From assembly GCA_964542875.1 (NCBI GenBank), contig CAZIWA010000004.1, positions 1 to 64,000 on the forward strand: a stretch of 64,000 nucleotides of DNA, read 5' to 3'. A model generated the notes under the pieces. The model had not been told where the DNA came from and did no database searches. It saw only the letters and a program-made list of their open reading frames with translations. The translations under genes and the position numbers were made by a program. Below are positions 51,310 to 59,063 of this stretch, piece after piece. Every line of letters begins with the position of its first letter. Position 1 is the first letter of the stretch. This DNA is from CAZGOM01 sp964542875. GTDB taxonomy: Bacteria > Planctomycetota > Phycisphaerae > Phycisphaerales > Phycisphaeraceae.

Positions 51310-51801
51310 ATGATGTTCAACAGGCTCGATTCTCTGATTCTCCGCAGATTCCCCAAGAAAGACCACATCTGGACCCCTTTCGCCATCCATGACGGCGAAT
51401 GCGTCGAAACGCTCAATCTTCTTGTCAATTCCGGCTGTGTGGAGCGGAAGGCCAAGGTCCGGTGGCATGTCGGCTCCACTCCCGTCCTGGGCTTTGCCCT
51501 CTTGACCGGCGACTGGCGCGCGCTCGTTAAATCTCAGGAAGTCACCGGCCTGGGTCTGGACCCTTCAGAGTTCAAATCCACTTTCATCCGCGCCACCCCC
51601 CTGGGTGCGACACTTAAGCCCGCCTTGTTTACCGCTGACAGCCTTATCGACCAGTTTCAGGCAATTGAATACATCAAAAACATCTCCTCGGTCGGTTCCA
51701 TCCAGCTTTACCTCGATGATTCCCTCCAAACCCTGGCTTCCCCGCACCCCTTCCCCATTGCCCAGGCCCAGGGCGTGCCCACCCACAATTTCGATATGTG
51801 A
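51310..51801 (+). CDS. Conserved-looking small protein of unknown function
   Basis: A 163-residue soluble protein with no signal peptide or membrane span. Sequence features are an N-terminal helix FNRLDSLILRRFPKKDHIWTPF, a mid-protein aromatic segment WHVGSTPVLGFALLTGDWRALVK, and a C-terminal LASPHPFPIAQAQGVPTHNFDM. I do not recognise the family. GGGAG eight bases before ATG supports the start at 51310. It is 99 bp upstream of the adenylate-kinase-like gene on the same strand and could be co-transcribed. The DNA shows normal codon use for the window, supporting a real gene. Confidence 0.6.
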   Translation: MMFNRLDSLILRRFPKKDHIWTPFAIHDGECVETLNLLVNSGCVERKAKVRWHVGSTPVLGFALLTGDWRALVKSQEVTGLGLDPSEFKSTFIRATPLGATLKPALFTADSLIDQFQAIEYIKNISSVGSIQLYLDDSLQTLASPHPFPIAQAQGVPTHNFDM

Positions 51802-51900
51802 ACCATTATTCCGGGCTTACACATCTTCTGATATTGATTTCTTGATAACCCGTGATAACGTCTTACTCCCCGAACTTTTCACCCGGGCAAGGTTCCTCAC

Positions 51901-52521
51901 ATGCAAAACAACCGTTACAAGACCGTTCTCCTCTTCGGCGCCCCCGGCGCCGGCAAAGGAACACAAGGCAAAATCCTTGGAACCATCCCCGGATTCTTTC
52001 ACTGCTCCTGTGGCGAGGTCTTCCGCTCCATCGATATCACCTCCGAACTGGGCCGCATCTTCTACGAACACAGCTCCAAGGGCATGCTCGTCCCTGATGA
52101 CGTCACCATCAAGATGTGGGCGCAGAACATCCACGCTCAGACGGTCATCTCAAACTACAAGCCCACCAAAGACCTGCTCGTCCTCGACGGCATCCCCCGG
52201 ACCGTCGCCCAGGCCAAGCTTCTGGACCAGTACTGCGATGTCCAGAAAGTCGTCCACCTGATCTGCAAAGACCAGGAAGCGATGTTCCAGCGCCTGCGCC
52301 GCCGGGCCCTGAAGGAAAACCGGATCGACGACGCCGATGAAAAAGTCATCCGCAAGCGCTGGGGCGTTTACGAGGCCGAAAGCATGCCCGTTCTCCAGCA
52401 CTACCCCAAGGACATGATCATCGAAGTCGACTCCATCGGCTCCCCTGCGGAAGTTTTGAAGTCCGTCCTCTCCGCGGTCATCCCCATCCAGAACCAGGTT
52501 TTCGCCAACGTCTGGAACTGA
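51901..52521 (+). CDS. Nucleoside monophosphate kinase, adenylate-kinase-like (short LID)
   Basis: A 206-residue P-loop kinase. Walker A is GAPGAGKGTQ (about residues 13-22), the NMP-binding region includes FHCSCGEVFRSI, and VLDGIPRTVAQA matches the DGFPRT motif. RRRALKENRIDDADEKVIRKRWGVYEAE supplies the arginines of the LID and post-LID segments, but the LID is short, without the Cys-type zinc finger. It likely phosphorylates AMP or another NMP using ATP. Several planctomycetes carry such an extra kinase besides canonical adk. AAGG upstream of the ATG supports the start. A GC-rich palindromic terminator follows, then a copy of the dispersed motif. Confidence 0.88.
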   Translation: MQNNRYKTVLLFGAPGAGKGTQGKILGTIPGFFHCSCGEVFRSIDITSELGRIFYEHSSKGMLVPDDVTIKMWAQNIHAQTVISNYKPTKDLLVLDGIPRTVAQAKLLDQYCDVQKVVHLICKDQEAMFQRLRRRALKENRIDDADEKVIRKRWGVYEAESMPVLQHYPKDMIIEVDSIGSPAEVLKSVLSAVIPIQNQVFANVWN

Positions 52522-52553
52522 TTCTTTTCGATCCACGTTTTATGAAATAAACG

Positions 52554-52587
52554 CCGCGGGGCGGATCATCGATGATCCGCCCCGCGG
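52554..52587. terminator. Intrinsic terminator after the NMP kinase, bidirectional
   Basis: CCGCGGGGCGGATCATC and GATGATCCGCCCCGCGG form a 17-bp perfect palindromic stem centred on ATCGAT. TTTTGTTTT follows on the plus strand. It separates the rightward kinase from the leftward phosphoesterase gene. Confidence 0.9.
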
Positions 52588-52601
52588 TTTTGTTTTATCA
52601 A

Positions 52602-52618
52602 CTAATCATCCGCTGTAC
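52602..52618 (+). repeat. Dispersed motif CTAATCATCCGCTGTAC
   Basis: Perfect consensus copy (W=T), 15 bp after a terminator stem. Its CCGCTG pairs with CAGCGG just downstream (52620-52625), giving a further small hairpin at this copy only. Confidence 0.75.
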
Positions 52619-52629
52619 TCAGCGGCTTT

Positions 52630-54042
52630 TCAGTCGCCCGCGTTGCTTCCCACCGGTTCGTCTGCTGCGGCCATCTCGCGCGTTTCCAGGATCGTCATTT
52701 TCCGGGTCTTCACATCCTGTCGGCTTACATCAAACGCCACGCCGTGAAGGTTGATCGAGCGCACCTCCCGGCTTTCAGGCGTGATCTCGCACACATTGAA
52801 GTGATTCACGGACCCTGTGCGGTTCAAGTACCACCGGGTGTCCATGGGGTTGATCCAGCTCCCCTCGCCGGGAGGATTCCGTGGTATCCGCGGCTGTGCC
52901 ATCGCCCATCCGCCATCCCCGAAATACACGATCCCGCCCTCAGCCACTTTCTCTCCCCGAATCGCAAACGTCCGCTTGAACGTGTGGTCGTGATGCTCAA
53001 ACGCAATCCCCACGCCGTTCTCCTCAAACACCGGCACCCAGTGTTTGAGCACCCGCTTGTTCACCTTGCTGTTGTTGCGCGAGCTGGGGAACGCCGGCAC
53101 GTGATACACCGGTATTTTGTGCGTGCAGTCGGCGCGCCTGGCCATCTCGGCCTTAAGCCACGCCAGTTGCTCACCGTCGATCGCATTGGTGTGGTCCGTG
53201 TCCATCATGAAGATCGACAGGTAATCCCCCGCATTGAGCGATCTGTAAGCCTTCCCGCCGGGCAGCGCGTACAGCGCGTAAAACGCAGCGGCCTCGGAAG
53301 TCGGCTCAGGCTCTTCTTTCCACTTGGGGATCTCATGGTTGCCCATCAGCGCGAACATCGGCACCAGGCACCCGTCGGAGCGCACCATCAGGCGTTTCCA
53401 CAGGCTCAGCAATTCGATGCAGCGGGTCACCAGGTCGAGTCGGCCGTTGTCGTATGCGATATCCCCCGCCAGCACGGCGAAGTCCGGCTCCGTCTTGGCC
53501 CCCTGTTTAAACCCTTCCTCCAGGCGTGCCAGCACCTTGTACACGTCACCGGCCACGATGAACCGTATCGGCCGGTCCAGCTTCGCAGGCAGCGTTTTAA
53601 ACTTGTAAACCGGTCCGCCGGGGTTGAAGAAAAAGCGATACATCTTCCCTGGCGCTAATCCCGTGATATGCGCCGTCTGCACATCTCGGGTCGTCCCCGG
53701 AAGTGGCACCGCTTTGGCTTGGACCTTCGTCCAATGCTCATTCACCGCGGGCGCTGGTTCTGTCACCTGCCCGGGTAAAGCCTCGGCTTCCCGGTAATAC
53801 ACCGCTTTGCCGCGTGTCTCGCCAAACACCGTGTGCCATTGCACCGTCATTGTGGTGCATGGGTCGTCGATCCACGTCAGATAAAGCGCGTCAGGGTCAA
53901 ACCCGCCTGCCCGAAACGGCTCCGTGTCCCCTTGTGCGCCCCAGGCCCAATGGATGCCATAACGCGAAAGCATCAGGCTGGCGCTCACCAGGCCCAATGC
54001 TTTCAAAAAACTCCGTCGCGTCATGTCAGACCAATGAGACAT
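52630..54042 (-). CDS. Tat-exported metallophosphoesterase (purple-acid-phosphatase-like)
   Basis: A 470-residue protein with a twin-arginine signal (MTRRSFLKALGLVSASLML, RR at residues 9-10 from the long start). An FN3-like N-terminal domain (PDALYLTWIDDPCTTMTVQWHT, then VQTAHITGLAPGKMYRFFFNPGG), as in purple acid phosphatases, precedes the metallophosphoesterase core. Motifs are FIVAGDVYK, FAVLAGDIAYDNG, FALMGNHEIPKW (GNHE), VYHVPAFPS and GIAFEHHDHTFKRTF. It should release phosphate from organic esters outside the cytoplasmic membrane. The ATG at 54042 has AAGGA upstream; an internal ATG six codons later would retain the Tat signal. It is convergent with the NMP-kinase gene. Confidence 0.9.
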   Translation of the reverse strand: MSHWSDMTRRSFLKALGLVSASLMLSRYGIHWAWGAQGDTEPFRAGGFDPDALYLTWIDDPCTTMTVQWHTVFGETRGKAVYYREAEALPGQVTEPAPAVNEHWTKVQAKAVPLPGTTRDVQTAHITGLAPGKMYRFFFNPGGPVYKFKTLPAKLDRPIRFIVAGDVYKVLARLEEGFKQGAKTEPDFAVLAGDIAYDNGRLDLVTRCIELLSLWKRLMVRSDGCLVPMFALMGNHEIPKWKEEPEPTSEAAAFYALYALPGGKAYRSLNAGDYLSIFMMDTDHTNAIDGEQLAWLKAEMARRADCTHKIPVYHVPAFPSSRNNSKVNKRVLKHWVPVFEENGVGIAFEHHDHTFKRTFAIRGEKVAEGGIVYFGDGGWAMAQPRIPRNPPGEGSWINPMDTRWYLNRTGSVNHFNVCEITPESREVRSINLHGVAFDVSRQDVKTRKMTILETREMAAADEPVGSNAGD

Positions 54043-54187
54043 CCTAATCCTTAAAGGAAATTTCTCATGTCATTCTAGACCTGTCGGCACGAAAACCCAC
54101 AAGACACATCGCCACACCTGTCAATGATGTGCAAGTGATTATTTGATAGCGGCTTATGAACTTTCGGAAAAGCTTTTTGAAACCGTG

Positions 54188-54712
54188 TTATTCGTGAATG
54201 CCAAGGTCTGTCTTGGTGAACAGGCTGGCAAACACGTACCCGGCCTTTTCGATCGTCTCCCGCGCGCCTTCCTGCCGGTCGATCACGGCGACGATTTTCA
54301 CCACTTGGCCGCCCGCCTCGGTGATCACCTTGGCAGCTTCCAGAACCTGGCCGCCCGTGGTGGCGATGTCTTCCACGATCATAATCTTATCGCCTGCCTT
54401 GAGCACGCCTTCCAACTGCTTGGCGGTGCCGTAATCCTTCTTCTGGTTGCGGATCAGCACCGAAGGCTTGCCCGTCGCCATCGCGGCCGCCGTCACCAGC
54501 GGAATCCCGCCCAGTTCAGCGCCGGCCAGCCGATCTACGCTGGCGTCCACGTGCTTGGCAAACCGTTCGCCCAGTGCCTTCAAAATGTCAGGCTGGGTTT
54601 CAAACAGGTACTTATCCAGGTAGTACTTGCTTTTGCGTCCAGAACGCAGTGTGAACTCGCCTCTTAAAAGGGCCGCCTCAGAAATCCGTGCGATAAGGTC
54701 TTTGTCGTTCAT
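54188..54712 (-). CDS. pyrE: Orotate phosphoribosyltransferase (PyrE)
   Basis: A 174-residue cytosolic enzyme converting orotate and PRPP to OMP in pyrimidine synthesis. The PRPP-binding motif IMIVEDIATTGGQ spans about 110-122, and GAELGGIPLVTAAAMATGKP carries the substrate-binding loop. FTLRSGRKSKYYLDKYLFETQP is the family N-terminal region with the orotate contact Lys, and IRNQKKDYGTAKQLEG is the flexible catalytic loop. It is slightly short for the family but complete. It stands alone on the minus strand, divergent from the SDR gene. No other pyrimidine genes are near. Confidence 0.95.
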   Translation of the reverse strand: MNDKDLIARISEAALLRGEFTLRSGRKSKYYLDKYLFETQPDILKALGERFAKHVDASVDRLAGAELGGIPLVTAAAMATGKPSVLIRNQKKDYGTAKQLEGVLKAGDKIMIVEDIATTGGQVLEAAKVITEAGGQVVKIVAVIDRQEGARETIEKAGYVFASLFTKTDLGIHE

Positions 54713-54895
54713 GCACGCATTTTAATCCAACTTTCGCGCTTCATCATCTCGCCTCCCGGACTGAACTTCGTTCATTGGCTCCTGACCGGGTTCTTACCGC
54801 TTTTTCGTCTTTTTCCCTGAAAATCTTGTGAATTTTTCAGTTTCTCAGTCATCCCCCGATCCTCATCGCCAGCATTGCTGATAACATCCCGCCCC

Positions 54896-55732
54896 ATGGG
54901 TAAAAATCTTAAAGGTCAGGTGTTTCTCGTTACTGGGGCCAGTTCCGGGATCGGTGAGGCGACCGCCCTTGAGGCTGCCAAAGCCGGGATGAACCTTGTT
55001 CTTGGAGCACGCCGAGCCGAACGTTTAAATGCTGTCGCAGACAAAGCACGCGCTTTGGGAAGCAAAGTGGTTGCCCTCCCATGCGACGTCGATAAAGATG
55101 AAGACGTCCAGAATCTTATCAATGCGGGCTTGAAGGAGTTTGGCCGCATCGATGCCGCTTTCGCCAATGCGGGCTACGGGTTCTACGAATCCGTTCTTGA
55201 CACCGATATCCCCAAGGCCCGGGCCATGTTTGAAACCAACTATTGGGGCACCGTCCGGGTCATCCTCGGCGTTGTTCCGCTTTTCCTTAAGCAATCCTCT
55301 GGCCATGTCATCGTCTGTTCTTCAGCGGCCAGCGAGATGACCCCGCCTTACTTTGGCCACTACGGTGCCACCAAGTCCGCCCAGGACTCCCTCACCGGCG
55401 CGCTGCGCGCCGAGCTGGCGCCCAAACGGATCCATGTCACCAGCGTGCACCCTATTGGTACGGCCAGTGAGTTCTCCGCCATCGCCAAGGATAAGTCCTC
55501 CAACCCGCCGCAAACCCCCAATACGCCCAGCTTTTTCACTCAAACTTCAGAGCAGGTTGGCCGTAAGGTCGTCAAGGCGATGCGCAAATCCTGCCCGCCG
55601 CCGGAAGTGTGGCCCAACCCCTTCATGCCCTACCTGCTGGGCATCATGACCATGTTCCCCCGGTTTGCCGCCTTCTCTCTGCGCCAGCACGAAGGCGACC
55701 TGCGTAAAACCCTCAAGAACCCCAACGTCTGA
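54896..55732 (+). CDS. Short-chain dehydrogenase/reductase
   Basis: A 278-residue classical SDR. The cofactor motif T-G-x-x-x-G-I-G is TGASSGIGEATALEAAKAG (about residues 13-31), NAG lies in AFANAGYGFYES, the active-site Ser is in VIVCSSAASEMTPPYF, and Y-x-x-x-K is YGATKSAQD. The C-terminal 60 residues (FFTQTSEQVGRKVVKAMRKSCPPPEVWPNPFMPYLLGIMTMFP) include a hydrophobic helix that may touch the membrane. The substrate is unknown. ATG at 54896 is used; a TTG seven codons upstream would add a short polar leader. It is convergent with the Nudix gene, 52 bp apart. Confidence 0.92.
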   Translation: MGKNLKGQVFLVTGASSGIGEATALEAAKAGMNLVLGARRAERLNAVADKARALGSKVVALPCDVDKDEDVQNLINAGLKEFGRIDAAFANAGYGFYESVLDTDIPKARAMFETNYWGTVRVILGVVPLFLKQSSGHVIVCSSAASEMTPPYFGHYGATKSAQDSLTGALRAELAPKRIHVTSVHPIGTASEFSAIAKDKSSNPPQTPNTPSFFTQTSEQVGRKVVKAMRKSCPPPEVWPNPFMPYLLGIMTMFPRFAAFSLRQHEGDLRKTLKNPNV

Positions 55733-55784
55733 TTTTTTACGGTCTGTCACTCGCGCGGGGTTTTGCCCGCCCCCAATCTTCAAT

Positions 55785-56297
55785 TCATAATTTTCTTGGT
55801 TCCCAATCCGTCGCCCAACCGGGATACCCCTCGGGGGGTTGATTGGCATGTTCCACGTGGAACGCGACCGTTTGGGCAACCGACGCCGGCAGCACCTTCC
55901 CTGCCGCTCCGCTAAGCAGCGCCTGCATCCCCACCCACGCAAACCGGATGTGCTCCTCCTGGCTCCTCACATCCTCCGGCGCCATCTCCGTCTCCTTACA
56001 CGCCACCATCTCAAACACCAGGTTGATCTCCTGATGCCGCTGGTTCTTGCCCGTCTTCCAGGAGAGCTGGTTAAAGCACGCCTCGCTGGCGCCGATGAAT
56101 CGTCCCACCTCCAGGGTCACCCCCAGCTCCTCGCGCATCTCTCTGACAAGCGCCGCCGCCGCCGTTTCACCCGGGTCAATATGCCCCCCGGGCAGGTACA
56201 GATACCCGTGTTTCACGCTCTGGCAAAACAACACCCTCCCCTCGTGCACCCACACCCCACGCACAATCGTCTCAATTTCGTTATGTGATTTACCCAT
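55785..56297 (-). CDS. Nudix hydrolase
   Basis: A 170-residue hydrolase of nucleoside diphosphate derivatives. The Nudix box is GGHIDPGETAAAALVREMREELGV (G-x5-E-x7-R-E-x2-E-E-x-G), complete with the metal-binding REMREELG. ETIVRGVWVHEGRVLFCQS precedes it as the first strand. A C-terminal extension (FHVEHANQPPEGYPGW) is beyond the usual 140-residue domain. It encodes, at the DNA level, a perfect 16-bp parS-type palindrome (55849-55864) that falls in the codons for FHVEH, so this stretch is constrained both as protein and as a partition site. It is divergent from parB. Confidence 0.93.
   Translation of the reverse strand: MGKSHNEIETIVRGVWVHEGRVLFCQSVKHGYLYLPGGHIDPGETAAAALVREMREELGVTLEVGRFIGASEACFNQLSWKTGKNQRHQEINLVFEMVACKETEMAPEDVRSQEEHIRFAWVGMQALLSGAAGKVLPASVAQTVAFHVEHANQPPEGYPGWATDWEPRKL
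55849..55864. other. parS: parS-type centromere site 1, within the Nudix gene
   Basis: TGTTCCACGTGGAACG contains the 14-bp palindrome GTTCCACGTGGAAC, matching the parS consensus bound by chromosomal ParB (the pseudomonad form is TGTTCCACGTGGAAC). The identical 16-mer recurs at 56370-56385. Confidence 0.9.
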
Positions 56298-56369
56298 CCC
56301 AAGAGCCTAACCGGACACCGGCAGGGGGGTAAATCACCCCTTCAAACATAACAAAATTGTGCATAAGCC

Positions 56370-56385
56370 TGTTCCACGTGGAACG
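56370..56385. other. parS: parS-type centromere site 2, upstream of parB
   Basis: Identical 16-mer TGTTCCACGTGGAACG, 133 bp upstream of the parB start and 521 bp from site 1. Position next to parB is classic. ParB should nucleate here and spread. Confidence 0.92.
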
Positions 56386-56517
56386 TGCCTTGCTTTTGAT
56401 GCACACTCGCGCGTATCATCCGCCACATCGAACGGACTCGATTACACAACCCACCACGAATCCACATCCCCTCCACGAGGGTTCTGGCCCCGGATTCTGG
56501 CGACAAGGAGGTCTCTC

Positions 56518-57474
56518 ATGGCAGCTCCCGCTAAACCCGTCTCCCGCCTCGGCCGCGGCTTAAAGAGCCTCATGGCGCAGCCCGTCTCCGTCACCCCAGC
56601 CCCCGCGGATAAACCCGCCGCCCAGGCCGCAGCCGACGCACAGGCTCCCGCATCCGTCGAAAACACCCTCGTCTACCTCCCCGTAGCCGACATCAAGCCC
56701 AATCGGCATCAGCCCCGGCAGGACTTCGACCCGGAAGCACTGCGGACCCTGGCTGAATCCATCAAGGCCGAAGGCCTCATCCAGCCCATCGTGGTCCGCA
56801 AAACCACGGAAGGGACCTTTGAACTCGTCGCCGGCGAGCGCCGCTGGCGCGCCGCCAAGCTCGCAGGCCTCACCACCATCCCAGGCATCGTCCGGGTGCT
56901 GGATGACCGCCAGATCGCCGAATGGGCCCTCATCGAAAACCTTCAGCGCGAAGACTTGAACCCCATCGAGCGCGCCGAAGCCTTCCAGCGGCTCCTCCAG
57001 AACTTCGGCCTCGGGCACGACCAGATCGCCGACCGCGTCGGCATCGACCGCTCCAGCGTCTCCAACGCTCTGCGCCTGCTGGCACTGGACACCGAAGTCC
57101 GCGATTACGTCCGCAAAGGCATCCTCTCCGCCGGTCAGGCCAAAGCCCTAGCCAGCGTTTCTCAGGCGGATGAACAGCGTTCACTTGCCCACCGAGCCAT
57201 CAAGCACCAGTGGTCCGTGCGCCAGGTTGAGTCCGCAGCCCGGCTCACCGCCCGGCCCGCCATCGCCGAGACACCCGATAAACCCGGCAAGCTCGTGCGC
57301 GCCAAGGCGCTTCACCTGGCCGACCTCGAAGAGCAAGTCACCCGCCAACTGGGCACCAAGGTCTCCATTAAGCAAGGCCGCAAGAAGGGCACCGGCGCGC
57401 TTACCATCGAGTTCTACTCCATCGACCAGTTCGACCAGCTCATGCACCGGCTGGGCATCGCCACCGAATCCTGA
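56518..57474 (+). CDS. parB: Chromosome partitioning protein ParB
   Basis: A 318-residue CTP-dependent DNA clamp that loads at parS. Residues 1-20 (RLGRGLKSLMA) are the ParA-stimulating tail, residues about 50-130 are the ParB/Srx-type CTP-binding domain with GERRWRAAKLAG and ENLQREDLNPIERA, the HTH spans about 160-190 (LGHDQIADRVGIDRSSVSNALRLL), and the C-terminal dimerisation domain is LEEQVTRQLGTKVSIKQGRKKGTGALTIEFYSIDQFDQLMHRLG. The ATG at 56518 is fixed by AAGGAGG seven bases upstream; a longer in-frame reading upstream lacks one and would run through parS. No parA or gid genes lie next to it, unlike most bacteria. Two parS sites lie directly upstream. Confidence 0.95.
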   Translation: MAAPAKPVSRLGRGLKSLMAQPVSVTPAPADKPAAQAAADAQAPASVENTLVYLPVADIKPNRHQPRQDFDPEALRTLAESIKAEGLIQPIVVRKTTEGTFELVAGERRWRAAKLAGLTTIPGIVRVLDDRQIAEWALIENLQREDLNPIERAEAFQRLLQNFGLGHDQIADRVGIDRSSVSNALRLLALDTEVRDYVRKGILSAGQAKALASVSQADEQRSLAHRAIKHQWSVRQVESAARLTARPAIAETPDKPGKLVRAKALHLADLEEQVTRQLGTKVSIKQGRKKGTGALTIEFYSIDQFDQLMHRLGIATES

Positions 57475-57494
57475 AAACAGATAGCAACGCATAG

Positions 57495-57530
57495 GCGCAC
57501 TGTAGGCATCTTCCGGCCACAGTGCGCTTT
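57495..57530. terminator. Terminator candidate after parB
   Basis: GCGCACTGT (57495-57503) and ACAGTGCGC (57519-57527) pair around a 15-base loop, with only TTT following. It is a weaker terminator than the others listed. A full copy of the dispersed motif starts 20 bp after the stem. Confidence 0.6.
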
Positions 57531-57546
57531 GCCGCGTCTGCATAGA

Positions 57547-57563
57547 CTAATCAACCGCTGTAC
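57547..57563 (+). repeat. Dispersed motif CTAATCAACCGCTGTAC
   Basis: Perfect consensus copy (W=A) in the convergent gap between parB and the leftward propeller gene. Its first 16 bases are repeated exactly, in reverse orientation, at 16338-16353. Confidence 0.8.
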
Positions 57564-57595
57564 TAAAAAATCAGCCACAAAACAGGCCTTAAACC

Positions 57596-58873
57596 TCACC
57601 CGACCTCTTCGACCCAAAATCCTGTCTTGGGTCCGGGCTTTCCATCGCGCACCACTTCTGCGGCGTCGGCCACTCGAAATCCCAGCAGCGCCCGCTTTTT
57701 TCCGCCCAGTTCCACCACGGCCCCGATGGGGTGGTCCAGATACCACACCAGCCCGGACGGCACCGGACCCAGCACGGCTTTCCCGTCCAGCAACAGGCTT
57801 TCGGCCTCCACGCCCGTTCGGTCTGCGCTTAGCTTCCAGGCGCACAGGTATTCGCGCATCCGGGCATCGGGAGTTGTCATTCCGCGCATGTCGGGCCTGG
57901 GTTCCACCTTCCGGTTGGCCGCCAGGTAGGGGGCTCCATCGGCCAGCAAATTGATGCACACCGGCGACCAAGGCCGCATCCCGTCCAGTTTGATCACTTG
58001 CTGCCAGGTTGCTCCTTCATCCATCGACCGCCAGACTTGAAACCGATTGACCTTGGCTTTTTCGATCTTTTCTCTTTCCTCATGCGAAACGCCTTCCACA
58101 CCGTACCCGCGCACGCACAAAAGCAGCCCGCCATCCACATCGCGCACCGTGCTTGGCTCAAACGATGTGTCCTTCTCCGTCACCGGCAAAAATCCTGTCG
58201 GCCGCCACCATCCGCTCTCCCGGCTCCATCGTGTCACACCGACACCATGTATTTCCCCCGGTTTTCCGGCCACCATCCCTGTGATGAAGCCATCCTCACT
58301 CACCACGCCCAGGCTCAGTGGACGATTTTTCACCACATATCCCGGCAGCACCTGCTCGGGGCTCATCCGTTCCCGTTTTTCGATAAAAAACCGCTCTCCA
58401 TCGAAGCGATACTGCAACACTTCAAAAAACACAGCCACATCATGCGCATCAAACGGCTGTGCCACATGCTTTTTTACCGGATATCCCAGTGCCTGCGCCA
58501 GGCCAAAGCCCGTGCCCGCATGCGGGTGAGGCCGCCCATCCGCCAACTTCGCCCCCAGCGGCACAAACCCGCCCACCCCGGGGTATTTCACCATCGTCAG
58601 TTCTTCCCCCGTTATCGGATGTGCCCCAGGTTCATTCCGGTCCAGCGGTTGAGCATTGTGGGCTGATATGCCTTCCAGCGAATCAAACACCACCACATCG
58701 GTGCCCGCTTCCATGTCGATGGCTTTGGCTCCAATAACCCGGAGATTCACCATTGCCGCGGCTTTCCCCGGTGCCACCTGAAACACATGGCCCAGACCAT
58801 AAACGGCCTTGCCGGCCAGGTCTTCATGCACTGGAAACTGCAGCCGCGGTCCCGAATGTGAGATGTGGATCAT
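57596..58873 (-). CDS. Sialidase/BNR-like propeller protein, unknown specificity
   Basis: A 425-residue soluble protein with a beta-propeller pattern. One Asp box is clear (SMDEGATWQQV, about residues 287-297), with further blade-like strands (GFITGMVAGKPGEIHGVGVTRWS, FEPSTVRDVDGGLLLCVRGYG, WSPVCINLLADGAPYLAANRK and a C-terminal GKKRALLGFRVADAAEV). There is no signal peptide. It resembles the four-Asp-box protein at 7186-8307 only in overall style. Catalytic Arg/Tyr/Glu residues of true sialidases are not evident, so it may bind rather than cleave glycans. It is convergent with parB and divergent from glyS. The start at 58873 is an ATG with no strong Shine-Dalgarno. Confidence 0.75.
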   Translation of the reverse strand: MIHISHSGPRLQFPVHEDLAGKAVYGLGHVFQVAPGKAAAMVNLRVIGAKAIDMEAGTDVVVFDSLEGISAHNAQPLDRNEPGAHPITGEELTMVKYPGVGGFVPLGAKLADGRPHPHAGTGFGLAQALGYPVKKHVAQPFDAHDVAVFFEVLQYRFDGERFFIEKRERMSPEQVLPGYVVKNRPLSLGVVSEDGFITGMVAGKPGEIHGVGVTRWSRESGWWRPTGFLPVTEKDTSFEPSTVRDVDGGLLLCVRGYGVEGVSHEEREKIEKAKVNRFQVWRSMDEGATWQQVIKLDGMRPWSPVCINLLADGAPYLAANRKVEPRPDMRGMTTPDARMREYLCAWKLSADRTGVEAESLLLDGKAVLGPVPSGLVWYLDHPIGAVVELGGKKRALLGFRVADAAEVVRDGKPGPKTGFWVEEVG

Positions 58874-59063
58874 GCAGTCGATGATATATCAAAGTGTTGC
58901 CTGGGTGGCCCGACACAGGCCGCACCCGTGCTGGGTCTTGCACGCGCCAATATCCAATCCCATCGCTGTCTTCCATCCAAAAAAACTCAAGCACTCCCGG
59001 CCGCCAAACCCTTAATCCGCACCGCAGTTATCATGTACGGTTCTACATTCTCAAGGAACCGTC

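Noticed and set aside
51012..51479. Minus-strand ORF of 155 residues upstream of the 51310 gene
   Set aside because: It overlaps the start of the better-supported rightward gene, has no domain, no ribosome binding site and an irregular Arg/Ser-rich composition.
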